From Candidatus Scalindua arabica (GTDB lineage Bacteria > Planctomycetota > Brocadiia > Brocadiales > Scalinduaceae): a DNA stretch of 64,000 nucleotides. The stretch is taken from assembly GCA_018263435.1 (NCBI GenBank), contig JAANXD010000076.1, forward strand, positions 20,123 to 84,122, read 5' to 3'. Positions 7,827 to 18,561 of the stretch are shown piece by piece; within the stretch, counting starts at the first letter, position 1, and each line of letters starts with the position of its first letter. The position numbers and the translations under genes are program-made. The notes under the pieces were generated by a model. That model worked only from the letters and a program-made list of their open reading frames with translations. It was not told the origin of the DNA and did not search any database.

Positions 7827-10286
7827 ATGCTGCAGAAATATATAAGATATTGTACGAAAAAGGTATTGGATGCGATTAACATCGGGACTATGGAACTGGT
7901 AAATATGAAGCGTAATGTATTTTCTTCAGAATTTATACTTCTTGGATTATTGGTACAGGATGATTCTTGCGTCTTGGCAATAATAGACCAGCTTAAGATG
8001 GATACAGAGGGGATTAAGCAGCGTCTAATGGATGGAATCTTTGCTTCCATAGACACTCAGGCTACAAACATTCCATCTACAGGTGGTATGCAACTGGTAA
8101 TATCGAGTGAGGTTGAGAAGGTCTTTGAGATAGCTCTACAGGAATCAAAAAAGATGGGTGATAAGTTCATCAGTACAGAAATACTGCTCATTGCCCTAAT
8201 CAATCCACAGGCAGGAAAGACTGCTGAGATTCTAAACGGTGCAGGACTTGAATTAGAAAGAGTCAGAACTGCCGTGAAGGAAATAAGGGGTGATAGTAAG
8301 GTTGTAAATCAGGATGACGAAAGTAAACTGGATGTATTAAAGGAATATACTGTCGATCTGTTGGAGCTTGCCAGGAAGGGGGAGCTGGACCCTGTTATTG
8401 GAAGAGAAAAAGAGATAGAAAGGGTAATACAAATACTGTCGAGACGTAAAAAGAATAATCCTGTTTTGATAGGTGAGGCGGGAGTTGGAAAGACTGTGAT
8501 TGTAGAGGGCCTTGCACAACAGATTGTTGCGGCAGATGTCCCACAATCCTTACTGTCAAAGAAGATACTTTCGCTTGATATGGCAGCCCTTATTGCAGGG
8601 GCTGGAGTGAGAGGAGAGTTTGAAGGCAGGCTTAAATCAATCAGGGATTCGATAATAGACGCCGGAGGCCGAATTATACTTTTTATAGACGAATTACATA
8701 CCGTAGTAGGTGTTGGTGGCGGAGGCGGCGCAGGTGGTATGGGAGCGCCTGACATATTAAAGCCGGCGCTGGCGAGAGGCCAGCTGCAAATGATAGGAGC
8801 TACTACTTATGATGATTATCGCAAACATATAGAGACGGATAGAGCGCTTGCACGTCGATTCCAGACTGTATCAGTAAGCGAACCGGGGATAGATGAGACA
8901 AAATGTATCCTTGAGGGGCTTAAACTCTTTTACGAAAAACATCATAATATAGATTATACTCCCGAATCATTAGATGCGGCAGCACGTCTTTCTGATCGTT
9001 ACATTACGGATAGGGCGCAGCCTGATAAGGCGATAGATCTTCTGGATGAAGCGGGATCGAAAAAACACCTGGAAATGCATTATACCCCCCCTGATATTAA
9101 AAGGTTAGAAAATGAAAAGAGGGCACATACTGCGCTGAAGATGGAGGCTTTTGAAAGGCAGGACTTTGAAGAAACAACGAAGCATCATGCAGAATTACAG
9201 GCAATTGAAGAACGCCTTGCAAGAGAAAAAGAGAAGTGGCAAAAAGAATTAAAGGAAAAAGATACCTCGGTAACACCTGAGGATATAGCCAGTATCGTAT
9301 CAAATTGGACTGGTATACCGGCATCTAAGATGCTTGAAGCTGAGGCAGAGAAATTGGCAAACATGGAGGAGAAAATACACGAACGCATTGTGGCGCAGGA
9401 GGCCGCTGTAGTGGCAATAGCAAGCGCTATCAGGAGGAACAGGGCTGGGCTGAGGGAGGATACGAGGCCAATTGGGGCATTCCTCTTTCTTGGGCCGACT
9501 GGAGTAGGAAAAACAGAATTGGCAAAGACCCTTGCGGAGTTTCTCTTTGATGATGAAACCCGTATCGTCAGGCTGGATATGTCGGAATACATGGAGCGAC
9601 ACGAAGTAGCAAAGCTTATAGGGGCTCCTCCCGGTTACATAGGTTATGGAGAAGGGGGGCAACTTACTGAAAAGATAAAACGTATGCCTTATTCTGTGGT
9701 ACTGCTTGATGAGATAGAGAAGGCCCATCCAGATGTCTTTAATATGCTTCTTCAAGTACTCGATGAAGGAAGGCTGACCGATGCTCAAGGCCACGTTATA
9801 AGCTTCAGAAATTCTATAATAATAGGAACATCAAATATAGGAAGTGAAAAGCTTGCCGAAAAACACGAGATAGGGTTTAAACCGAGTCCCGGCGTTATCG
9901 GCCATGAAGAGGCAAAGGAGATGGTATTATCCGAGGTCAAGAAATATTTTAAACCTGAGTTTTTGAACCGGCTGGATGATATGATCGTTTTTCACTCATT
10001 AACAAAGGAGCATATTTCACATATATTGGATATTCTTTTAAATAATCTTTTAGAGAGGTTGGAGGCGGAGGGTTTGTCTCTCGAAATCGGCCCTGAGATT
10101 AAAGAAAAACTGGCAACCGATGGATACGATCCAAAGTTTGGCGCACGCCCGCTAAAAAGAGCTATTGAACGTGAAATAGAAAACAGATTATCTTTGAGTA
10201 TAGTAAACAGGCAGTTTCAATCAGGAGACAAGATCAAGGCAATTCTTCAAGATGGAGAGATAGCTTTTGAAAAAATTAATACGTGA
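7827..10286 (+). CDS. clpC: ATP-dependent Clp protease ATP-binding subunit, ClpC/ClpA type
   Basis: Two AAA+ modules (GEAGVGKT, GPTGVGKT), Clp N-domain, IGF tripeptide typical of ClpP-partner unfoldases. Confidence 0.82.
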   Translation: MLQKYIRYCTKKVLDAINIGTMELVNMKRNVFSSEFILLGLLVQDDSCVLAIIDQLKMDTEGIKQRLMDGIFASIDTQATNIPSTGGMQLVISSEVEKVFEIALQESKKMGDKFISTEILLIALINPQAGKTAEILNGAGLELERVRTAVKEIRGDSKVVNQDDESKLDVLKEYTVDLLELARKGELDPVIGREKEIERVIQILSRRKKNNPVLIGEAGVGKTVIVEGLAQQIVAADVPQSLLSKKILSLDMAALIAGAGVRGEFEGRLKSIRDSIIDAGGRIILFIDELHTVVGVGGGGGAGGMGAPDILKPALARGQLQMIGATTYDDYRKHIETDRALARRFQTVSVSEPGIDETKCILEGLKLFYEKHHNIDYTPESLDAAARLSDRYITDRAQPDKAIDLLDEAGSKKHLEMHYTPPDIKRLENEKRAHTALKMEAFERQDFEETTKHHAELQAIEERLAREKEKWQKELKEKDTSVTPEDIASIVSNWTGIPASKMLEAEAEKLANMEEKIHERIVAQEAAVVAIASAIRRNRAGLREDTRPIGAFLFLGPTGVGKTELAKTLAEFLFDDETRIVRLDMSEYMERHEVAKLIGAPPGYIGYGEGGQLTEKIKRMPYSVVLLDEIEKAHPDVFNMLLQVLDEGRLTDAQGHVISFRNSIIIGTSNIGSEKLAEKHEIGFKPSPGVIGHEEAKEMVLSEVKKYFKPEFLNRLDDMIVFHSLTKEHISHILDILLNNLLERLEAEGLSLEIGPEIKEKLATDGYDPKFGARPLKRAIEREIENRLSLSIVNRQFQSGDKIKAILQDGEIAFEKINT

Positions 10287-10315
10287 CAGGTATTAATATT
10301 AAAACAGGCCAATAT

Positions 10316-10858
10316 TTAATTCTTTCTTACGAATTCGGCGCCTCGTTCTATAGCTAATTTATTAACTTCATAAAAGGGTTCTTTTCTTCCACTTAAGACG
10401 TTTTTGAGACATGAGAGAAAGAGTGGAATAGAAACGAGGTTTTTCACTTCATTGTACGCCCCAAGCATAACCATATTCGACGCAACGACATTTCCGATAT
10501 CATTTGCTATTTTTGTAGCAGGAATTCTAAAGACATCTACGTTCATTTCGTTGTCTATTTTATCAATCATGGATGAGTTTAAAAAGAGCTTACTATCCGG
10601 TTTGAGAAAATTCTTAAACTTTATATAAGAGGGCAGGTTCATCATAATAAGTGCGTCTGCTTCTTCTATTACAGGGGAGAAGATTTCTTCTTCTGAAGCA
10701 GTTAAATGGTAATAAGCGGTACCTCCCCGCACTTCAGTTCCATACGAAGGAAAAAAGGTTACATTTTTTCCCTCGAGCATAAGGGCTTGTGCTATCAATC
10801 TGCCAAGAAGCATCATCCCCTGTCCACCCAAACCGGCTAAAATAACTTTTTCTAACAT
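10316..10858 (-). CDS. 2-oxoacid:ferredoxin oxidoreductase, gamma subunit
   Basis: LAGLGGQGMMLLGRLIAQALMLEG...FFPSYGTEVRGGTAYYHL; adjacent to alpha and beta subunits. Confidence 0.88.
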   Translation of the reverse strand: MLEKVILAGLGGQGMMLLGRLIAQALMLEGKNVTFFPSYGTEVRGGTAYYHLTASEEEIFSPVIEEADALIMMNLPSYIKFKNFLKPDSKLFLNSSMIDKIDNEMNVDVFRIPATKIANDIGNVVASNMVMLGAYNEVKNLVSIPLFLSCLKNVLSGRKEPFYEVNKLAIERGAEFVRKN

Positions 10859-10872
10859 CTTAATGAACCTTT

Positions 10873-11619
10873 CTAATTCTGACTATCCCAATCTTTAAAA
10901 ATACCCAGAGGAAAGGTCTTGGACATTTGTTCATCTATGAATTTTAAAGAATCAACAGAAGTCATACGCCAATACACCGGACATGGAGAAAGAATCTCTA
11001 TCAAAGAAAACCCTTTTCCCTGTATTTGGGTCTGAAATCCTTTTTCTAATAATTGTTTTGTTTTTATTATGTTTTTTGGTGAAGTCATAGAGGTCCTTGC
11101 GACAAATCGGCTTCCTTCTATTACGGACAGGAGTTCGCAAACAGGCAGAGGATATCCATCGTTTTCTTCACTACGCCCGTGAGGTGTTGTCAATGTCTTT
11201 TGATTGGTCAAAGTAGTTGGAGCCATCTGTCCGTTTGTCATACCGTAAACTGCATTATTTACAAAGATTACGGTGATATTTTCGCCTCGATTGGCAGTAT
11301 GAATTATTTCTGCCGTACCGATTGCCGCCAGATCTCCATCCCCCTGGTAAGAGAAAACAACTTTATCCGGATGAACACGCTTGATACCTGTCGCAACCGA
11401 GGGTGTACGGCCATGAGCTGCTTCACACATATCTATATCAAGATAGTTATATGCCAGGACAGCACACCCTACAGGGGCCAACCCGATGGTATTCCCCCTG
11501 ATATCCATTTCATCAATAATCTCTGCAATTAATCTGTGGACAATACCATGCCCACATCCGGGGCAATAATGAGTTGGAGTATCAATTAATGTCTCTGGAG
11601 CCTTATATGTTGCTTCCAT
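10873..11619 (-). CDS. 2-oxoacid:ferredoxin oxidoreductase, TPP-binding beta subunit
   Basis: YCPGCGHGIVHRLIAE...GDGDLAAIGTAEIIHTANRGENITVIFVNNAVYGMTNGQMAPTT. Confidence 0.9.
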   Translation of the reverse strand: MEATYKAPETLIDTPTHYCPGCGHGIVHRLIAEIIDEMDIRGNTIGLAPVGCAVLAYNYLDIDMCEAAHGRTPSVATGIKRVHPDKVVFSYQGDGDLAAIGTAEIIHTANRGENITVIFVNNAVYGMTNGQMAPTTLTNQKTLTTPHGRSEENDGYPLPVCELLSVIEGSRFVARTSMTSPKNIIKTKQLLEKGFQTQIQGKGFSLIEILSPCPVYWRMTSVDSLKFIDEQMSKTFPLGIFKDWDSQN

Positions 11620-11676
11620 AATGTATAGAATATTTCCTGTTTATAATTAGTTAAATTTATAGATGGATGTTTTTTA

Positions 11677-12771
11677 TTATGTGGTGCAAGTTACTTTTTC
11701 TTTAACAGAAACTATTTCTGAAATTTTCTTAAGGATTTCTTTGGGCGTCGGTATGCCTCCACCGGTTCTTCCGTAAAAATGCACCGGACATCGGCCGGAA
11801 ACACTTAATCTTACGTCTTCCACCATTTGGCCTGCACTCATTTCTACTGTAAGTATAGCTTGTGCTCTTTCTGAAACTTTTTGTATAATGTCTGAAGGAA
11901 ATGGCCATAATGTAATGGGCATTATTAATCCTACTTTTACATCTGAAGGTTGGTGTTTATTTAAAAATTCTTTACATATTCTGGCACATGTACCATAGGC
12001 AATAAGAACAATATCTGCATCTTCAATATTTGTTTCTTCGTAACGTACCTCTTCAGCCTTAATCTGACGATATTTTTTCTGCAGTTTTGCATTAAACTCC
12101 TCGAGTTCTCCTTTTACTGAATAAAAAGACTTAACTATGTTCCTTTCTCTTCCATCAGCACCAGTTACCGCCCAATCCTTCTTTGATAAAACGGGCTTAT
12201 ATTCTTTATTAAATACAACAGGTTCCATCATCTGGCCTAATTGGGCATCAGCCAGAATCATTACTGGATTTCTATAACAATCGGCCAAATCAAATGCATC
12301 GAAGACAAGATCAGCCATTTCCTGTACTGAACTTGGGGCAAGCACAATTGTGTGATAATCTCCATGTCCGCCGCCCTTAACAGCTTGAAAGTAGTCAGCC
12401 TGAGAAGGTGAAATGTCTCCCAAACCAGGACCCCCTCGTTGTATATTTACTATAACACAGGGCAGTTCACTTCCGGCCAAATAAGAAATACCTTCTTGTT
12501 TTAAACTAATGCCGGGGCTTGAGGATGATGTCATTGCCCTGGCACCCGCAGCGGCGCTTCCGTATACCATGTTTATAGCGGCAAGTTCACTTTCTACCTG
12601 GATGGATGTCCCGCCAACTTGAGGCATTCTGGTAGTCATATGCGTTAATATCTCGTTTTGCGGTGTAATAGGATATCCATAATAAAATCTACAACCAGCC
12701 TGTATTGCAGCTTCTGCACACGCTTCATTGCCGGTTAAAAGATATTTTTTGTTTTTTTCAGTTAACGTCAT
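11677..12771 (-). CDS. 2-oxoacid:ferredoxin oxidoreductase, alpha subunit (VorB/KorA type)
   Basis: LLTGNEACAEAAIQAGCRFYYGYPITPQNEI...RGGPGLGDISPSQADYFQ. Confidence 0.9.
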   Translation of the reverse strand: MTLTEKNKKYLLTGNEACAEAAIQAGCRFYYGYPITPQNEILTHMTTRMPQVGGTSIQVESELAAINMVYGSAAAGARAMTSSSSPGISLKQEGISYLAGSELPCVIVNIQRGGPGLGDISPSQADYFQAVKGGGHGDYHTIVLAPSSVQEMADLVFDAFDLADCYRNPVMILADAQLGQMMEPVVFNKEYKPVLSKKDWAVTGADGRERNIVKSFYSVKGELEEFNAKLQKKYRQIKAEEVRYEETNIEDADIVLIAYGTCARICKEFLNKHQPSDVKVGLIMPITLWPFPSDIIQKVSERAQAILTVEMSAGQMVEDVRLSVSGRCPVHFYGRTGGGIPTPKEILKKISEIVSVKEKVTCTT

Positions 12772-13600
12772 AAGTGGGCTGTCCCCTCCAGTTTAATTTT
12801 TCTCGCAAGACATCATAAAAAGTCCTTGTTTGTATGTCAATTAACTGCAACTTGTTTTCGGCTTTTTCAATAACGATTCTATCTCCAACCTTAACATCAA
12901 AGTATATCTGGCCATCCACGGTTAAGCCTACTCCTTTAGATTCAGAAATCTGTTCCATTTCAATCTTTGAATCTCCAGATACCACAAGCGGGCGGTTTGA
13001 CAAAGTGTGTGGGCAAATCGGAGTTATGAGAAAAGCTTCCATATCAGGCGTAACGATAGGGCCACCGGCAGATAGAGAATGTGCGGTAGACCCTGACGGA
13101 GTGGATACGATCAGCCCGTCACTGCTGTAAGTGGTAACTGTTTTTTCATTTACATATAATTTAATTGAAATCAATCTTGATAAAGAAGTTCTGGAAATTA
13201 CGGCATCGTTTAATCCAAGAGTTTCATTAATAACCTGTTTAGAACGAATTACCTTGCAAGTTAACAACATTCTTTGCGAGATAACGTATTCGCCGGCGAA
13301 AATTTTTTCCAGGGAATCACCGATTTCTCGTGTAGTAAGATCAGCCAGAAATCCAAATTTCCCTAAATGTACGCCGATTAAGGGAATTTGCTTGCCATTT
13401 AACCTTCTACTTGCTGACAGGATTGTACCGTCTCCACCAAAAACAAAGGCAAGATCGGCAGATACTTTTTCTAGTTCGTCTTCATCAGAAATATCAATTA
13501 TTGAGAGATGCGATTTCTTGCGAAACAAGGGTTCAAGTTCTTTTATAGTTTCTCTTATTTTTTTTTTACTTTTATCACCCAGGATTATGATTTTCTTCAT
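12758..13600 (-). CDS. nadK: NAD kinase
   Basis: FVFGGDGTILSASRR...GVHLGKFGFLAD...DGLIVSTPSGSTAHSLSAGGPIV. Confidence 0.93.
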   Translation of the reverse strand: MKKIIILGDKSKKKIRETIKELEPLFRKKSHLSIIDISDEDELEKVSADLAFVFGGDGTILSASRRLNGKQIPLIGVHLGKFGFLADLTTREIGDSLEKIFAGEYVISQRMLLTCKVIRSKQVINETLGLNDAVISRTSLSRLISIKLYVNEKTVTTYSSDGLIVSTPSGSTAHSLSAGGPIVTPDMEAFLITPICPHTLSNRPLVVSGDSKIEMEQISESKGVGLTVDGQIYFDVKVGDRIVIEKAENKLQLIDIQTRTFYDVLREKLNWRGQPTYDVN

Positions 13601-15540
13601 ATCAAATTAGAGGTTTGTTTTTGCACATCCTTCTTTTTGATACTAACAGGTTCTGTCAAGTTCCAGGTGGAGATAAAGTTTTTGTATATACCTTCCGCAT
13701 CCAGGTCGAGAGTTTTTAAAATAATATCACGAGAGCCTTGTACCGTGAATCTGTCGGGGATACCCATTTTGTGTACATTCTGAGTATTAATGCCTTTTTC
13801 AACCAGCAATTCCAGAATTGCCGAACCAAATCCCCCTACCTCGGTATGGTCTTCCACAGTAAGAACTCTTTGGTGTTTTCCGATAACTTTCATTATGAGA
13901 TCCTCATCCAGTGGTTTAGCAAAACGAGCATTCACGACTGTGACATCAATACCTTTCTCGTCAAGCATATCAGCACATTCCATGGATGGATATACCATTG
14001 CACCATATGCAATGATTACCCCATCCCGTCCTTCTCTTAATATTTCACCTTTGCCTATTTCAACCGGATTACAATCATTATCCAGGCTGCCTTCCGGTAT
14101 GTTTGCCCTTGGATAGCGTATTGCTGCCGGTATATTGAGCTGTACTGCCTTATGTAACATTGCCTTTAATTCAGCTCCGTCTTTCGGCGCCATCAAGGTT
14201 ATTCCGGGTAAATGTCTCAGGTAGGCTATATCAAAGACGCCATTGTGAGTGGGACCATCATTTCCGACAATTCCAGCTCTGTCCAGCGCAAGCAGGATAC
14301 CATTTTTTTGTAAACAAACGTCATGAAACACCTGGTCATATGCACGTTGTAAAAAAGTTGAGTATATTGCGGCAACAGGTTTAAGCCCTGCAGCTGCCAT
14401 TCCATTTGCCAATCCAATGGCGTGCTGTTCACAAATTCCTACGTCAAAATATCTATCCGGAAATTCTCTGCTGAATGCATCAAGCCCGGTTCCATCAGGC
14501 ATTGCGGCTGTGATTGCCACTATATCTTTATTGGCCTCAGCGAGCTCAACAATTGTTTTGCCGAAAACTTTTGTATAACTGACCTGTTTTGGATCCTTTG
14601 GCGTTTCTTTTACTTTCCCGTTATGCATCTTAAAATTGCCGGCACTATGATAACGTTCAGGATTTGTTGATGCAGGCTCGAAACCTTTGCCCTTTTCAGT
14701 AATTACGTGCAGTAATACAGGCCCTTCTACATTCTTAATATTTTGTAAAGTTTCAGTTAGCGTCTGAATGTTATGGCCGTCAATAGGCCCAAAGTAGTCG
14801 AAACCCAGGTCAACAAAAATCTGTCCCGGAGTAATTTCCCGCTTTAATGCTTCTGTGATATGTTCCAGAGTATGTTCCATCCGTTTTCCAACAATAGGTA
14901 ATGACTGTAATACATGGTGTACCTCTTTCTTAAAATCTGCATAAAGTGGAGTGGTACGGATTTTATTTATATGCTTTGCAATTGCACCGACTGTGTTAGA
15001 GATCGCCATTTTATTATCATTAAGAATTACGATCAGATTCTTTTTTAAATGTCCTGCATGGTTGAGTGCCTCAAGTGACATTCCGGCACCCATTGCTGCA
15101 TCTCCAACGACGGCAATAATTGTTCTATCAATGTTATTTATTTTATCAGCACAAGCAATGCCAAGGGCAGCAGAGATTGCATGTCCGCTGTGGCCACAGG
15201 TAAAAGGGTCATATTCACTTTCCTTTATATCAGGAAAACCGCTTAGTCCCTTATACTGTCTTAAAGTTGGGAATACTTTTCTCCTACCTGTAAGCAATTT
15301 ATGTACGTAAGTTTGATGTCCGACATCCCAGACCAGCTTATCATTAAGAAAATCAAATGTACAATGCAAGGCGATGGTAAGTTCAACAACTCCCAGATTT
15401 GAAGATAGATGGCCGGGATTTTTAGAAACAACATCAATTATTTCTTCTCTTATTTCCTGTGCTAAAACTGCCAAATCTTCAGCGTCCAGTTGTTGCAAGT
15501 CCTTCGGGGAGTCAATTTTTTCTAATATTCTTTGTGACAA
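13597..15540 (-). CDS. dxs: 1-deoxy-D-xylulose-5-phosphate synthase
   Basis: Full-length transketolase-like protein: LSSNLGVVELTIALH, WDVGHQTYVHKLLTGR, GHSGHAISAALG, LNDNKMAIS, DRAGIVGNDGPTHNG. Confidence 0.95.
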   Translation of the reverse strand: MSQRILEKIDSPKDLQQLDAEDLAVLAQEIREEIIDVVSKNPGHLSSNLGVVELTIALHCTFDFLNDKLVWDVGHQTYVHKLLTGRRKVFPTLRQYKGLSGFPDIKESEYDPFTCGHSGHAISAALGIACADKINNIDRTIIAVVGDAAMGAGMSLEALNHAGHLKKNLIVILNDNKMAISNTVGAIAKHINKIRTTPLYADFKKEVHHVLQSLPIVGKRMEHTLEHITEALKREITPGQIFVDLGFDYFGPIDGHNIQTLTETLQNIKNVEGPVLLHVITEKGKGFEPASTNPERYHSAGNFKMHNGKVKETPKDPKQVSYTKVFGKTIVELAEANKDIVAITAAMPDGTGLDAFSREFPDRYFDVGICEQHAIGLANGMAAAGLKPVAAIYSTFLQRAYDQVFHDVCLQKNGILLALDRAGIVGNDGPTHNGVFDIAYLRHLPGITLMAPKDGAELKAMLHKAVQLNIPAAIRYPRANIPEGSLDNDCNPVEIGKGEILREGRDGVIIAYGAMVYPSMECADMLDEKGIDVTVVNARFAKPLDEDLIMKVIGKHQRVLTVEDHTEVGGFGSAILELLVEKGINTQNVHKMGIPDRFTVQGSRDIILKTLDLDAEGIYKNFISTWNLTEPVSIKKKDVQKQTSNLI

Positions 15541-15591
15541 TTTATTTTTCCTTAATTATTGCCCTGAAGACTTAACTTGTATTTCTTACTG

Positions 15592-15852
15592 TTATTTTTC
15601 ATTGGAGGAAGATTCCATATCACCGGATTTTTTCAGTTTAAATTCTTCTGTACGGATATCTCCGGTTGAATTTTTTAATAAGATATTAATCTTCTTTTCT
15701 GCTTTTTCCAGGATTTGATAGCATTGCTTATATATTTTAATACCCTTTTCGTATTTTGCAAGTGTTTCATCTAATGCCAGATCACTTGTTTCAAGCTGTT
15801 CAACTATTTCTTCAAGCTCTTTCAGGGATGTTTCAAAGTCTGGTTTCTTCAT
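15592..15852 (-). CDS. xseB: Exodeoxyribonuclease VII small subunit
   Basis: FETSLKELEEIVEQLETSDLALDETLAKYEKGIKIYKQC; adjacent to xseA. Confidence 0.9.
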   Translation of the reverse strand: MKKPDFETSLKELEEIVEQLETSDLALDETLAKYEKGIKIYKQCYQILEKAEKKINILLKNSTGDIRTEEFKLKKSGDMESSSNEK

Positions 15853-17115
15853 TTATGCCTCTGTAGAGAGGATTGTAGAGATAACTCTACCTTTAGAAAA
15901 ATTTGTTTTAATCTTGTCCCCTTTATTTAATCCTTTTGCCTCTCGAAGAGATTTATTGTCTACCAGTCTGGTGGTAATGGTATATCCTCTTTTCAAAACG
16001 TTCAAAGGGCTTAGGCTTTCCAGTTTACCTGCAATTCCTGATAATTTTTCACGTTCAGTGTTTAACGTATGTGTGATATTTATATTAAGCCTCTGGGCAA
16101 ATTCATCCAACCTTTGTTGCCATCTGCAAAGCCTGTCAAATGGTTGTTTCATAGCATAGCTATTCGCAACTCTGACAAGTCTTTCCTTTGACAGCCTTAA
16201 CTTACCGGTCAGGGATTGCAAGAGCCTTGTGTTAAGTTTTTCTAACATGTCGAGGAGTAAATCTTTTCGAGGAACAACCAGTTCCCCTGCTTCGGAAGGG
16301 GTAAGGGCTCTTTTATCAGCTACCAGGTCAGCTATTGTTAAATCAATCTCGTGTCCGACAGCAGAGATAACGGGTATCCTGGAACTATATATGCTCCTTG
16401 CAACAACTTCTTCATTAAACGCCCACAGGTCTTCCAGGCTGCCGCCCCCTCTACCTGCTATGATTACGTCTATATCGGTTAAGGCATTTAGTGCTGTTAT
16501 TGCTTCGGCAATTTCTTGTGCGGCACCTTCCCCCTGAACCTTTACCGGGTAAATGAGTATCTCGACGTTGGCAAAACGACGATCTATAATATTTAGAATG
16601 TCTTTGATCGCTGCACCGGTTGGTGACGTTACTATTCCAATCTTCTTAGGAATAAACGGGATGGGTTTTTTATGAGTTTGATCAAACAGGCCTTCCTTTT
16701 CCAGTTTTTCTTTTAATTGCTGGAAGGCAAGTTGCAGAGCACCTATCCCCTTTGGTTCTATTTTGTTAATTATTAGCTGATATTGTCCTCGTGGTTCATA
16801 AACTGTAACTGAACCAAAAGATATTACTTCCATTCCATCTTTTAACTCAAATTTTATTTTGTTTGCAATATTTTTGAAAACAACTGCCTGCAATTGAGAA
16901 CCTTTGTCTTTGAGTGTTAAATAAATATGCCCGGAGCCTGGCTTCCTTACATTAGATATTTCACCTAAGATACTCACATTAGAAAAATTGCATTCCAGGG
17001 AGGCTCTTATTTTTCTTGTGATTTGAGAAACAGTAAAAAACTTCTCGATCTTTTCTTTACTAAAAACTTCCTGTTCCTCTTGATCTGTCTTAATATCCAG
17101 GAAACTGTCAAACAT
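15853..17115 (-). CDS. xseA: Exodeoxyribonuclease VII large subunit
   Basis: VTSPTGAAIKDILNIIDRRF, AGRGGGSLEDLWAFNEE, SAVGHEIDLTIADLVADKRALTPS. Confidence 0.95.
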   Translation of the reverse strand: MFDSFLDIKTDQEEQEVFSKEKIEKFFTVSQITRKIRASLECNFSNVSILGEISNVRKPGSGHIYLTLKDKGSQLQAVVFKNIANKIKFELKDGMEVISFGSVTVYEPRGQYQLIINKIEPKGIGALQLAFQQLKEKLEKEGLFDQTHKKPIPFIPKKIGIVTSPTGAAIKDILNIIDRRFANVEILIYPVKVQGEGAAQEIAEAITALNALTDIDVIIAGRGGGSLEDLWAFNEEVVARSIYSSRIPVISAVGHEIDLTIADLVADKRALTPSEAGELVVPRKDLLLDMLEKLNTRLLQSLTGKLRLSKERLVRVANSYAMKQPFDRLCRWQQRLDEFAQRLNINITHTLNTEREKLSGIAGKLESLSPLNVLKRGYTITTRLVDNKSLREAKGLNKGDKIKTNFSKGRVISTILSTEA

Positions 17116-17165
17116 TTTATTATAGTAGTTGTTTGTATATTAGATGAATTTAAGAAATAGATAAT

Positions 17166-17963
17166 CTAGTAATTGTCATTTTCAGTAATTCTGACCCTTT
17201 TTATTCCTTCCGCTTTCCCTGTTTCCTTGTTTATGGCTATGACTACTCCTTCTATATGTAGGTCATTCTCGGCTATATCATAGCGAGTTGGTACTTGAGT
17301 TACAATTGATTTTAATACACGGTCGACGTCCCTTCCCAGGATCGACTCGTGTGGGCCTGTCATACCCAAATCTGTAATATATCCCGTTCCTTTAGGCAGG
17401 ATTTTCTCATCAGATGTCTGTATGTGTGTATGGGTACCAACAACAGCACTCACCCTGCCATCTAAATACCACCCCATTGCTATTTTCTCAGATGTTGCTT
17501 CGGCATGCATGTCTACGATTATTATGTTTGTCAGTTTTGAAAGTTCTTCTATTGCAGCATCTGCTGCTCTGAACGGGCAGTCTATCGGTTTCATGAAAAT
17601 TCGGCCCAGGAGATTGATTATGCCAATAAAATAGCCCTCTTTTGTTTTAATGGCAACAGAACCTCTGCCATGAGCTAATGGAGAATAATTTGCGGGCCTG
17701 AGTAACCTTTGGTCAGATTGCAATAAATCGTAAATTTCTTTTCTTTTCCAAACATGATCACCCATTGTAATTACATCTATGCCATAAGAGAAAAGTTTCT
17801 TTGCAATATTTACGGTTATTCCAGAGCCGCCTGCTGCATTTTCTGCGTTTGCTATGCAGAAACCTATATTTTGTTCCTTAATAAAGTTCTTAAGTTTTTT
17901 TTCTAAAATCTTCCTTCCCGGCTGCCCTACAATGTCGCCTATTGCGAGAATGTTTAATTGCAT
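17166..17963 (-). CDS. YmdB-family metallophosphoesterase
   Basis: LAIGDIVGQPGRKILEKKL...ITMGDHVWKRKEI...VDMHAEATSEKIAMGWYLDGRVSAVVGTHTHIQTSDEKILPKGTGYITDLGMTGP. Confidence 0.9.
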   Translation of the reverse strand: MQLNILAIGDIVGQPGRKILEKKLKNFIKEQNIGFCIANAENAAGGSGITVNIAKKLFSYGIDVITMGDHVWKRKEIYDLLQSDQRLLRPANYSPLAHGRGSVAIKTKEGYFIGIINLLGRIFMKPIDCPFRAADAAIEELSKLTNIIIVDMHAEATSEKIAMGWYLDGRVSAVVGTHTHIQTSDEKILPKGTGYITDLGMTGPHESILGRDVDRVLKSIVTQVPTRYDIAENDLHIEGVVIAINKETGKAEGIKRVRITENDNY

Positions 17964-18045
17964 TTAGAAATTTCTGAATAGAATTGCATAAGTTCATTTT
18001 GTGAGCAAACAATTTTTACAAGGCATTTCAAGTATACGCGCCTTT

Positions 18046-18525
18046 CTAGTTTGCAAATTTTTGTTGAAGTAGTTTCTCTACATCAGAAGGTACAAACTTA
18101 GAAATATCACCCCCTAAGCTGACGGCTTCTTTAATCAGGCTGGAATTTAAGAATGAGTATTCCTGGCTCGTCATTATGAAAACTGTTTCTATATCTGTTT
18201 TTAATACACGGTTTGTAAGTGCTCTCTGAAATTCATATTCGAAATCAGATACCGTCCTGATACCTCTAAGTATTACATTAGTTTGCATTTCCTTCATGTA
18301 GTCTGTCAACATCCCTTCAAAACTATCGACTTTAATGTTCGAAATATTTTTGGTGTTTTTTGAGATCATATCCATTCGTTCGTTGATTGTGAACAAAGGA
18401 TCCTTTAGCGGGTTGTGGCCAATGGCGACTACAAGCTCATCAAAGATCTTACTGCCACGTTTAATTACATCAAGATGACCATAAGTAACAGGATCAAATG
18501 TACCCGGATAAACTGCCCTTCTCAT
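18046..18525 (-). CDS. coaD: Phosphopantetheine adenylyltransferase
   Basis: AVYPGTFDPVTYGHLDVIKR; NVILRGIRTVSDFEYE; TSQEYSFLNSSLIKE. Confidence 0.95.
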   Translation of the reverse strand: MRRAVYPGTFDPVTYGHLDVIKRGSKIFDELVVAIGHNPLKDPLFTINERMDMISKNTKNISNIKVDSFEGMLTDYMKEMQTNVILRGIRTVSDFEYEFQRALTNRVLKTDIETVFIMTSQEYSFLNSSLIKEAVSLGGDISKFVPSDVEKLLQQKFAN

Positions 18526-18561
18526 GATATGTTTAAAAATTGATAGCTTATTTTTGCCCTA

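Noticed and set aside
8309-8755. 148-aa minus-strand ORF
   Set aside because: Antisense to the well-supported clpC gene; low-complexity Ser/Pro composition typical of shadow ORFs
9185-9592. 135-aa minus-strand ORF
   Set aside because: Antisense shadow of clpC
13131-13610. 159-aa plus-strand ORF
   Set aside because: Antisense shadow of nadK
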